A DNA stretch of 47,940 nt from contig SVHX01000011.1 in NCBI GenBank assembly GCA_015055665.1, forward strand, positions 1 through 47,940, read 5' to 3'. How positions within the stretch are numbered: position 1 is the first letter of the stretch; each line of letters opens with the position of its first letter. The position numbers were made by a program, and so were the translations under genes. This DNA is from Clostridiales bacterium. Lineage in GTDB: Bacteria; Bacillota; Clostridia; Christensenellales; UBA1242. This document shows, piece by piece, positions 7,953-15,159 of the stretch. The notes beneath the pieces were generated by a model, which saw only the letters and a list, made by a program, of their open reading frames with translations, was not told the DNA's origin and made no database searches.

Positions 7953-7989
7953 GAGCCACTAGCAATTGATACTGGTGGCTTGTTTTGTT
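7953..7989 (+). terminator. Terminator of pyrG
   Basis: GAGCCACTAG / CTGGTGGC hairpin followed by TTGTTTTGTT. Confidence 0.75.
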
Positions 7990-8000
7990 AAAAACTAGGC

Positions 8001-8029
8001 TTTACAAATATAATTACTTGTGCTACAAT
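8001..8029 (+). promoter_or_regulatory. Promoter of the reductase-yqeY operon
   Basis: TTTACA, a 17-bp spacer, TACAAT with extended TG. It lies about 25 bp before the start codon. Confidence 0.7.
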
Positions 8030-8054
8030 TAAGATATAGTATTAGTGGGGTTAT

Positions 8055-9095
8055 ATGACGAGTAAAGGTGCTATTAAAATTGGTATTGTAGGTGGCGGTA
8101 ATATAGGGCGACTGATTAGCGTATTGCTATTATCTGCTGGCTATGATGTGGAAATGAGCTGTAGTACAAGACATAAGGCAGTTAAGATAGATAATTCTTA
8201 TGCATTTGAGATTAAGGGGGACTTTGGCGACAAGAGTTATCTTGTTCCGGTTGTTCATAATATAGACGACTTTAGTTGTAAGAAGGATATAATCATATTC
8301 ACTACTCGTAGAGATCAGATGTTAGGTCAGGTTAATACTTGTCTGCACAAGCTTAAGCCTACGGGACTAATTGCAACTATACAGAATATTTATAGCATAG
8401 ACAAGCTTATTACTCTTATCCCGCCAGAATCAAGTGTATGTTTGGTATGCGACTTTGGGTGTAGGACAATTAATAAGATTACTTATGCCAAAGATAGTAA
8501 TGGCATAACCTTGGGTGTATATAATAAGAAGGCTATTAATCGCATGAAACTGCTAGGTAGGGTATTATCTAGCGTATTCAAGGTAAGTACCACTAGAGAT
8601 ATTGTAGCGTTTACAATGGGGCGTAATATAATCAATGGAGCAATATCTGTGTTAGGTGGTATATCTGGGCTAAACTTAAGTGAGTTGCTCGGATGCAAAG
8701 AGGGTAGATATTTATTTACACGCAGTATATGCGAAGTATATAATATATGCGTTAAACATAATATTAATGTAACTCCGTACAATTACCAGCTTGACTATGC
8801 TAAGTTTAGTGATAAATCCATTAGCGGTATATTTTATCGCAAGAATATACTAAGGTTGCTTAAGAACAATAACGGTAATATCAAGTCTTCGGCTCTATAT
8901 GATCTAGAGCATGGCGAACGCCCAGAGATACGAGGACTTGTTGATACAATAATCGCTTATAGCAATGATATTTCTGTATGTAACGAAACAGTAACGGTAC
9001 TAAGCGATATACTAAGAGAGATAGAGAAGGGCGAAAGGTCAATATCTATAGATAATCTAAAAGATGCCTACACGGCGTTAAAATTAAAAAAATAA
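8055..9095 (+). CDS. Ketopantoate reductase (PanE/ApbA)-like protein, divergent
   Basis: A 346-aa protein with an N-terminal Rossmann fold (GxGxxG at G13-G15-G18) and the C-terminal helical domain of the 2-dehydropantoate 2-reductase family, including the D-L-E-x-G...E-I motif (about residues 283-293). PanE reduces ketopantoate with NADPH in pantothenate synthesis. Key active-site positions differ: the catalytic Lys, four residues before the conserved Asn194, reads Arg190, and the second substrate Asn reads Ser198. The QNG motif after the first domain reads QNI. It is about 40 residues longer than typical PanE. I therefore call the family, not the reaction. It is followed after 22 bp by the yqeY-like gene and likely co-transcribed. 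No other pantothenate gene is nearby. Confidence 0.7.
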   Translation: MTSKGAIKIGIVGGGNIGRLISVLLLSAGYDVEMSCSTRHKAVKIDNSYAFEIKGDFGDKSYLVPVVHNIDDFSCKKDIIIFTTRRDQMLGQVNTCLHKLKPTGLIATIQNIYSIDKLITLIPPESSVCLVCDFGCRTINKITYAKDSNGITLGVYNKKAINRMKLLGRVLSSVFKVSTTRDIVAFTMGRNIINGAISVLGGISGLNLSELLGCKEGRYLFTRSICEVYNICVKHNINVTPYNYQLDYAKFSDKSISGIFYRKNILRLLKNNNGNIKSSALYDLEHGERPEIRGLVDTIIAYSNDISVCNETVTVLSDILREIEKGERSISIDNLKDAYTALKLKK

Positions 9096-9117
9096 GAAAT
9101 AATAGGAGAATAAAGTA

Positions 9118-9540
9118 ATGATAATAGACGAAATTAAAAGTGCTAATATTCAGGCAATGAAGGACAAAGATCAGAGAGCAAGAGGCATATATAGCGTGCT
9201 TATGAACAAGCATCTAGTTGCAACTGTAGAATCTCGTACATCAGGCAAAGAAGTTGATGACGCTGATATGGTTCGTATTATCCAGAAGACTATCAAAGAG
9301 CTTGAGGAAGAGAGAGATAACTATGCCAAGGTTAATAATACCGAGGAAGTAGAGAATATCGAGTATCAGAAGGCGTTAATCGAGAAGTATCTACCTGCAA
9401 TGCTATCTGAGGAAGAGATTAAGAAGATTATTGATACTCTCGAAGACAAGACTGTTCCTAGTGTTATGAGGCACTTTAAGACCAATTACAATGGTAAGTG
9501 CGATATGAAAGTTGTATCTAATGTTCTTAAAAACTTATAA
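9118..9540 (+). CDS. yqeY: GatB/YqeY domain protein
   Basis: A 140-aa protein matching the YqeY family over its whole length: an N-terminal helical part with the AMKDKD...R.RGIYS pattern, a charged middle helix (ELEEERDNY), and a C-terminal part (YLPAMLSEEEI). The family resembles the tail domain of the GatB amidotransferase subunit and is thought to contact tRNA; the physiological role is not established. AGGAGA ribosome site. Second gene of a two-gene operon with the PanE-like gene, ended by a strong terminator. Confidence 0.9.
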   Translation: MIIDEIKSANIQAMKDKDQRARGIYSVLMNKHLVATVESRTSGKEVDDADMVRIIQKTIKELEEERDNYAKVNNTEEVENIEYQKALIEKYLPAMLSEEEIKKIIDTLEDKTVPSVMRHFKTNYNGKCDMKVVSNVLKNL

Positions 9541-9550
9541 AAAACGACAA

Positions 9551-9587
9551 AACACTCCAAAATAAACGGCAGATGGAGTGTTTTTTT
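9551..9587 (+). terminator. Terminator after yqeY
   Basis: AACACTCC / GGAGTGTT stem with seven T. Confidence 0.85.
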
Positions 9588-9660
9588 GTTGAAAATTATT
9601 GAAATATAGCAAAAAAATAAAATTTATAAAAATTTTTGCATTTTTTTTGACATAGGGGCA

Positions 9661-9689
9661 TTGACTTTGAGGGTTTTGTGGGTTATAAT
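9661..9689 (+). promoter_or_regulatory. Strong promoter with no clear gene
   Basis: TTGACT, an exact 17-bp spacer, TATAAT, among the closest matches to consensus in the window. No convincing rightward coding region follows. Transcription would begin near 9696 and run toward and into the antisense strand of the leftward lipoprotein gene. Confidence 0.6.
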
Positions 9690-9937
9690 ATTTTTGCACA
9701 AATCGGCAAAGAGTAAGAATTCAATGTATCTAGTTTTGTTTTTTTGATTAATGTAAGTGTTTTATTTTTTTCATTTGTTTTGTCGCTTACAGATTCATTT
9801 TATTCCCTTTCTGTTAAGATCTGTAATCAAGTAATAAATGTAATATACGACTTTGCTCCAATAATTCGTTTTATTTTTCATTTTATTTTCCTGATTAAAG
9901 TCCTAATGTGTCACAAAAAAAAGTATGTTAGATTACT
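9690..9937 (+). other. Possible untranslated transcript region
   Basis: Downstream of the orphan promoter there is T-rich, non-coding-looking sequence. It contains two loose inverted repeats, GTAAG...CTTAC (about 9753-9790) and ACAGAT...ATCTGT (about 9789-9824). A short rightward frame from a TTG near 9744 lacks a ribosome site. I see no terminator before the convergent lipoprotein gene. The region could encode a small or antisense RNA. Confidence 0.25.
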
Positions 9938-10288
9938 CTATCCATACTTCCTTATAGACCATTTGGCATATAATGTCATATTGTTTTGAACAGTATCGAT
10001 ATCAAACCTCCACAAAGTTTCGGGTTCGAATTTATTACTTGTATACCAACCTTCAAATACATATCCCTTTTTGATAGGGTCTTCAGGTCTTCTAACAACT
10101 CCACCTTTATTAATTGTTTGTTTGGGTATATTGAACGTATCTTCCGACATAGTAAAGAAATGTACTGTGCAAGGAATATCTGTTACAACTGGAGTGGATG
10201 TGTCGTCATTGCAACTACACGCTGGAAAAAATACTACTATAGGTAGTATTAGCAATATTAATAATATTGTTCTCCATTTTCCTTTCAT
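9938..10288 (-). CDS. Small lipoprotein with one InlB B-repeat
   Basis: A 116-aa exported lipoprotein. Residues 1-23 form a lipoprotein signal peptide ending FPA-C24. Residues about 41-112 match a single InlB B-repeat / Listeria-Bacteroides repeat (Flg_new): the GYVFEGWYT and MTLYAKWS signature segments are clear. These modules are small beta domains on bacterial surface proteins, usually present in several copies next to LRRs; here a single copy stands alone. The function is likely surface interaction, with unknown ligand. It is the last leftward gene before the orphan promoter, and its 3' end overlaps any transcript from that promoter. Confidence 0.85.
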   Translation of the reverse strand: MKGKWRTILLILLILPIVVFFPACSCNDDTSTPVVTDIPCTVHFFTMSEDTFNIPKQTINKGGVVRRPEDPIKKGYVFEGWYTSNKFEPETLWRFDIDTVQNNMTLYAKWSIRKYG

Positions 10289-10505
10289 TCTAGTTCCTAA
10301 CTACTTTGTTAATTGGCAATAATTTGTCTAACCAATTTGTGCATAATAATAATTGATGAGTCACTAGCGATATACTGCTAGTGACTTTGTCTTATTTAAT
10401 AAGCTCTATCAATTATTATATTTGTCCTAAATGATATACTTAAGACAAATATTTATGCGTATTGGATTGTGCAAACACTTGCACATTATTATTATATAAC
10501 AAAAT
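10289..10505. other. Intergenic region with three hairpins
   Basis: Between tyrS and the lipoprotein gene, both leftward, there are three inverted repeats: TGTGCAA/TTGCACA (10469-10486), TATTTGTC/GACAAATA (about 10420-10452) and AGTCACTAGC/GCTAGTGACT (about 10359-10387). The third has the most stable stem. None has a good T run on the minus strand, so which of them ends tyrS transcription is unclear. Confidence 0.4.
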
Positions 10506-11753
10506 TTATTTTCTTACAATTACTTTCATGTAATTTTTCTTGCCTTTACGCAAAATACAATAACCTTCTGAGATATCCTCAGCATTAAGAACTGCTCTAA
10601 AGTCGGTAACTTTGTTGTCGTTAAGGGATATTCCACCACCTTCGATCATCCTACGAGCTTCGGACTTGCTAGCACAAAGTTTGCTATCTGCTACAATATC
10701 TACAATTGGCATAGTACCAATAGCCAAGCTATCTATCTCAAACGTAGGTACGTTATCTAGGTTAGCACCGCCTTTGAATAATGCCTTGGTTGCCTCGACT
10801 GCCTCAATAGCATCAGCCTCTCCTCTAACAAATTTGGTAATTTCGTAGGATAGTACTTCTTTGGCATGAACAATGTTCTCAGCAATCATTGCACGGACTT
10901 TGTCCATTGGGATATCTGTAAACAAAGCAAACATCATCTCTACACACGCATCTGGTGTCTGGTATACGCCTTGGTAAAAGTCGTATGCTGATATCTTATC
11001 TCTATTAATCCAGATAGCACCTTTCTCGGTCTTGCCCATCTTCTTGCCTTCGGGAGTAAGTAGTAGGGGATTGGTTGCACCGATTAATTCGACATTAGTG
11101 CCGTTCTGAAAATTAAGCTTGCGTTGCAATTCGACACCGGCTACGATATTAGCCCATTGGTCAGCACCACCATACTGAAGGGTACAGCCCTTGGTCTTGT
11201 TAAGATGTACAAAGTCATAAGCCTGCATAGGCATATATCCCATCTCAAAAAATGTGAGCCCGCCACTCTCTAATCTGTTATCGTAGATCTGAGAAGAAAG
11301 CATCTTATTGATATTAAAGTGTACGCCATAATCTCTCATGAAATCAATGTATGAAAGTTTGGAGAACCAATCGGCGTTATTAACTATCTCTGCTGGGTTG
11401 TCTCCGTCAAAGTCAAGGAACACTTCAAGAGTGCTCTTAATCTTATTAACATTTTCGTTAATCTCATCGAAAGTTAACATCTTACGCATACTATCTTTGC
11501 CAGAAGGATCACCAATACAAGCAGTAGCTCCGCCCATAAGCACTAGGACTTTGTGTCCGGCTTTCTGGAATCGACGAAGGATGCAATAAGGAACGCAGTG
11601 ACCTATATGCAAGCTATCTGCAGTAGGGTCGCTACCTTCGTATACAATAATAGGCTCTCCGCTCTCGAGCTTGCGTTTAAGAGCATCTTCGTCACTACAT
11701 TGGTATAGTAGTCCTCTTTCTTTAAGTTCTTTGTATAAATTTTTATCAACCAT
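10506..11753 (-). CDS. tyrS: Tyrosyl-tRNA synthetase
   Basis: A 415-aa class Ic synthetase that charges tRNA-Tyr. The HIGH motif is at 49-52, the KMSKS loop reads KMGKT at 238-242, and the tyrosine pocket segment (QAYDF and GADQW) is intact. The last ~70 residues form an S4 RNA-binding domain. Length and domain order are normal for the TyrS type. AAGGAG ribosome site before the ATG. A T-box leader directly upstream controls it by tyrosine charging, so no other promoter is needed for regulation. The upstream SPFH gene is in the same direction. Confidence 0.97.
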   Translation of the reverse strand: MVDKNLYKELKERGLLYQCSDEDALKRKLESGEPIIVYEGSDPTADSLHIGHCVPYCILRRFQKAGHKVLVLMGGATACIGDPSGKDSMRKMLTFDEINENVNKIKSTLEVFLDFDGDNPAEIVNNADWFSKLSYIDFMRDYGVHFNINKMLSSQIYDNRLESGGLTFFEMGYMPMQAYDFVHLNKTKGCTLQYGGADQWANIVAGVELQRKLNFQNGTNVELIGATNPLLLTPEGKKMGKTEKGAIWINRDKISAYDFYQGVYQTPDACVEMMFALFTDIPMDKVRAMIAENIVHAKEVLSYEITKFVRGEADAIEAVEATKALFKGGANLDNVPTFEIDSLAIGTMPIVDIVADSKLCASKSEARRMIEGGGISLNDNKVTDFRAVLNAEDISEGYCILRKGKKNYMKVIVRK

Positions 11754-11782
11754 AATAATCTCCTTTAAGTTTGTTTTTTATT

Positions 11783-12048
11783 AAAAAAGTATACTCAGTG
11801 CCAATGATTAATGCAATCAAAGGACGAGAGTATACTTCGTGGTACCACCTTTGTTTAATAATATGTGGAATATGTTTTCTAAAGTACAAAGTGTATTCCA
11901 GATATTATCCTTAATTACCCTATTAACTCATAAGGGAAGAGAATTGCTCGTATTGTGTAATTCAGCATATTACTAGTTATAGACTCGCACCGTCCGTCTA
12001 CTCTCTGCAAAGCTTAGGTAATTACTTACTATCAATAGTCATAGCAAT
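11783..12048 (-). promoter_or_regulatory. T-box leader of tyrS
   Basis: On the minus strand a stem I closed by AATTGCT / AGCAATT (12041-12048 with about 11942-11949) is followed by the T-box core GGTGGTACCACG (about 11839-11850). A terminator follows, with stem arms AGTATACTC/GAGTATACT (11789-11836) and a T run. T-boxes read uncharged tRNA through a specifier codon. A TAC (Tyr) followed by G lies at 11950-11952, just above the base helix, where the specifier is expected. No clear promoter separates the leader from the SPFH gene, whose stop is 8 bp away. Confidence 0.85.
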
Positions 12049-12056
12049 TTATTTAA

Positions 12057-13181
12057 TTAGTTCTTAGTTCCGCAATTAGGGCAGAACTTAGCAGTTGATT
12101 TCATTTCCTCGCCACATTGGGAGCAAGTCTTCTTGGAAGCACTAAGCTTCTCGCCACAGTTAGGACAGAACTTAGCTCTAGCTGTAACAGCCTCGCCACA
12201 TTTAGGACAAGTTGCACTTTGCTTAGCTCCACACTCGCTACAATGTTTGGCTTTCTCGGATATTTCTGCACCGCATTTGATGCAAGGTTTAGTTTTTGCT
12301 TTGGCTGGAGCTGGCTCGTTAACAGAGTTAAGTGTTGCTCCAAATAATCCGCTCATTGCACCTGCTGCTCCAAGTCCGACACCAAGTCCTGCTAGGTTAT
12401 TGCCGTTAGGGTTCTTGGCACTATCTCTAAGAGCTTTGGTTGCTTCAAGCTTGGCATAAGTACTAGTTTTATCTTCCATAATACCAACTTTGCTAAGCTC
12501 GTCAATAGCTTTCTCGACTTCGTCTGGCATAGACAAGTTCTCTACATACAACTTCTCAAGCTTTAGTCCTAGAGGAGCGAAGTCTTTGTCGCTACTATCA
12601 ACTACTGCCTCGCCAAATTCTTTGTAATTGGCAGCTAGGTCAAGAAGTGAAATCTTGCTAGAAGCGATTGTATCTGTAATAGATTGAATAAGTATAGGGC
12701 GGATATGCTCGTTAACATCATCAACAGTGAAGTTGCTAGCAGTACCGAACATCTCTTTCATAAATAATTTAGCATCAATTACTCGGAAGGAATAAATTCC
12801 ATAGCCTCTTAGTCTAACTGCACCAAAGTCTTTGTCACGCATAGCGATAGGATTCTTAGTTCCCCACTTCTGACCAGTGAACTGACGAGTGTTAACAAAG
12901 TAAACTTCTGCCTTGATAGGACTCTCGAAAGCGGTAGGTAGAGATAGTATCTTAGTAATAAATGGAAGGTTCTCGGTAGATAGTTTATAAGTACCTGGTT
13001 CGAACACATCAGCAACCTGTCCTTTGTGAACAAATACTGCCATCTGGCTCTCTCTAACAACTAAGGTAGAGCCGGTCATTATCTCGTATCTATCTTCCAG
13101 CGGAAATCTATATACAACAGTGTTCTTGCTATCGTCTTTCCACTCGATAACTTTGAGTAAATTCTTCTTAATGAAACCCAT
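12057..13181 (-). CDS. SPFH-domain protein with three C-terminal zinc ribbons (YdjI-like)
   Basis: A 374-aa protein. Residues about 20-240 form an SPFH/band-7-like domain of the YdjI / virion-core-protein type. There is no membrane segment. A short Gly/Ala linker (about 262-285) is followed by three double-CxxC zinc ribbons with Cys at 300/303/314/317, 325/328/339/342 and 353/356/367/370. In Bacillus, YdjI acts with a PspA-like protein in membrane stress; no partner gene is adjacent here, so that role is inference. AGGAGA ribosome site and a near-perfect promoter of its own. It lies immediately upstream of the tyrS T-box. Confidence 0.85.
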   Translation of the reverse strand: MGFIKKNLLKVIEWKDDSKNTVVYRFPLEDRYEIMTGSTLVVRESQMAVFVHKGQVADVFEPGTYKLSTENLPFITKILSLPTAFESPIKAEVYFVNTRQFTGQKWGTKNPIAMRDKDFGAVRLRGYGIYSFRVIDAKLFMKEMFGTASNFTVDDVNEHIRPILIQSITDTIASSKISLLDLAANYKEFGEAVVDSSDKDFAPLGLKLEKLYVENLSMPDEVEKAIDELSKVGIMEDKTSTYAKLEATKALRDSAKNPNGNNLAGLGVGLGAAGAMSGLFGATLNSVNEPAPAKAKTKPCIKCGAEISEKAKHCSECGAKQSATCPKCGEAVTARAKFCPNCGEKLSASKKTCSQCGEEMKSTAKFCPNCGTKN

Positions 13182-13215
13182 TATTATTCTCCTATTAATA
13201 TATTATTTCAAGACA

Positions 13216-13244
13216 AGTGTACCCCAAAAAGTTCTTATTGTCAA
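13216..13244 (-). promoter_or_regulatory. Promoter of the SPFH gene
   Basis: TTGACA, a 17-bp spacer, TACACT on the minus strand, 35 bp before the start codon. Confidence 0.8.
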
Positions 13245-13295
13245 TTATTTTGGATAAAATCTCTATTTTAATTATGATTTTGGGGAGATAATTTG

Positions 13296-13325
13296 TTGAC
13301 AAAATATCGATTTTAGTGGTATAAA
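13296..13325 (+). promoter_or_regulatory. Promoter of the ABC exporter operon
   Basis: TTGACA, an 18-bp spacer, TATAAA. It is divergent from the SPFH promoter and leaves a ~100-nt AT-rich leader before the first exporter gene. Confidence 0.6.
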
Positions 13326-13431
13326 TAAATTTGTGAATAAACTAGGCATAATATATAATATATTATGATATTGTGTAATTTTTTTGCACAAATGTTTACG
13401 TTAAGAAAAATGAGTGAGGAGGAAAGTAATA

Positions 13432-15159
13432 TTGAAACATATATTGAAATCTCTTAGATGGTACGACTATATTCTGGTGCTTGTAACTATTGGGTGTATA
13501 GTATGTCAGACATACTTTGAGATGGAATTAATAGGCTCGGGAACTATTATGCTTGATATGATAAGCAACCTAGCCACATCTAAGGAACTTTGGAATCAAG
13601 GATTTAAGATGATGGGGTTAGCTGGCATAATTGTGGTATCAATAATTGGTGCTAGTACGCTTGCGTCATATATTAGTAGTAAGGCAGCTAAGAACTTAAG
13701 ACGTGAGGTGTTTAAGAAAGTCAATTCCTTTAGCGAAACGGAGATTAATAAGTTTAGCACAGCATCACTAATTACTCGTAGTACTAATGATATTGCTCAA
13801 GTACAACGAACGCTAATGACAAGTCTTCGTATGATGATAACAGCTCCATGTATGGCGTTCTTTGCAATACGAAAGATAACTCTTACCGATATGACTCTAA
13901 CTGGAGTATCGGTAGGATATCTAGTAATTATGCTTGTGATACTTATTACTTTAATTGTGCTTGTGTTGCCTAAATTTGGATTGCTCCAGAAACGCACAGA
14001 TAGGTTAAACCTTGTAACTAGAGAGAATCTTAAAGGTGTGAGAGTTGTTAGAGCGTATAATGCAGAGAAACATCAAGAGAGCAAGTTTGATACAGCCAAT
14101 AACGAGCTAACATCAACGAGTTTGTTTGTAGGAAGAACTCTATCTATAATGAACCCATCACTTACTCTTATTATGGATATGATGACACTTACTATCTACT
14201 GGGTGGGGGCAGTTCTTATGAGTAAAGGGGTAGTTGGTGTAGACTACTCGGTAATAGCTACATTTGGTATGTTTGGTATGCACGTAATAATGAGCTTTAT
14301 GTTCATAACATTATTATTCGTAATGATACCTAGAGGTATTGTATCTCTTAAGCGTGTTAATGAGATTCTTAATCAGCCACTAAGTATTGTTGATGGTGAG
14401 GTAGATACTTCTAATGCAATAGGCACGATAGAATTTCGTAATGTAAGCTTTGCTTATCCTGATGCTGAGGAGAAAGTTCTTGAAGATATAACCTTTAAGG
14501 TTGGCAAGGGTGAAACTGTTGCGTTTATCGGTAGCACTGGTAGTGGTAAGAGTACGCTTATTAATCTAATACCTAGATTCTATGATTGCACAAGCGGTCA
14601 AGTACTCGTAGATGGTGTTGATGTTAAGGCGTACAATCAGCAAGTGTTGCATGATAAGATTGGATATGTTCCGCAGAAAGCTAATCTATTTAGCGGAGAT
14701 ATTACTAGTAATATGCGTATGAGTAAGGAAGACGCAACAATAGAGGATATATCCAAGGCACTAGAGGTTGCTCAATGCGGATTCATTGAGAAATTAGAGG
14801 ATGGATACACCCAGCCTGTTAGTCAAGGCGGTAAGAACTTCTCTGGTGGTCAGAAGCAGAGATTGTCTATAGCTCGTGCTATTGTTAAGAATCCTGAGAT
14901 ATTTATATTCGACGATAGCTTCTCGGCTCTTGACTTTAAGACAGACAAAGCATTAAGGTCAGCTCTAAAAAAACATACTAAAGAAGCGACAATATTAATA
15001 GTTGCTCAGCGTATTAATACTATCAAAGACGCAGACAAAATTATAGTGCTAGATGATGGCAAAATGGTTGGTATGGGTACTCACGAAGAGCTAGCAAAAA
15101 GCAATAAGGTATACAAAGAAATTATTGCCTCTCAGACTAAGAAAGGAGGTGATAAATAA
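13432..15159 (+). CDS. ABC exporter half-transporter, degenerate-site subunit
   Basis: A 575-aa type IV ABC exporter subunit: six membrane helices (about 12-310), then an ATPase domain. Walker A is GSTGSGKS (367-374) and the signature is FSGGQ (470-474). Walker B ends in D-D, so the catalytic Glu is Asp495, and the H-loop His is Gln526. This is the hallmark of the non-hydrolysing half of heterodimeric exporters (TM287/288, BmrCD). I chose the TTG start because AGGAGG lies 9 bp before it. An in-frame GTG 18 bp upstream would place the ribosome site inside the gene. The stop overlaps the next gene's ATG by one base (TAATG). Confidence 0.92.
   Translation: MKHILKSLRWYDYILVLVTIGCIVCQTYFEMELIGSGTIMLDMISNLATSKELWNQGFKMMGLAGIIVVSIIGASTLASYISSKAAKNLRREVFKKVNSFSETEINKFSTASLITRSTNDIAQVQRTLMTSLRMMITAPCMAFFAIRKITLTDMTLTGVSVGYLVIMLVILITLIVLVLPKFGLLQKRTDRLNLVTRENLKGVRVVRAYNAEKHQESKFDTANNELTSTSLFVGRTLSIMNPSLTLIMDMMTLTIYWVGAVLMSKGVVGVDYSVIATFGMFGMHVIMSFMFITLLFVMIPRGIVSLKRVNEILNQPLSIVDGEVDTSNAIGTIEFRNVSFAYPDAEEKVLEDITFKVGKGETVAFIGSTGSGKSTLINLIPRFYDCTSGQVLVDGVDVKAYNQQVLHDKIGYVPQKANLFSGDITSNMRMSKEDATIEDISKALEVAQCGFIEKLEDGYTQPVSQGGKNFSGGQKQRLSIARAIVKNPEIFIFDDSFSALDFKTDKALRSALKKHTKEATILIVAQRINTIKDADKIIVLDDGKMVGMGTHEELAKSNKVYKEIIASQTKKGGDK

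Noticed and set aside
9744-9989. 81-aa rightward hydrophobic protein
   Set aside because: It starts at a TTG without ribosome site, is T-rich low-complexity, and overlaps the 3' end of the well-supported lipoprotein gene.
12117-12459. Rightward frames opposite the zinc-ribbon region
   Set aside because: They are antisense shadows produced by the repetitive Cys/Gly codons; there are no ribosome sites.
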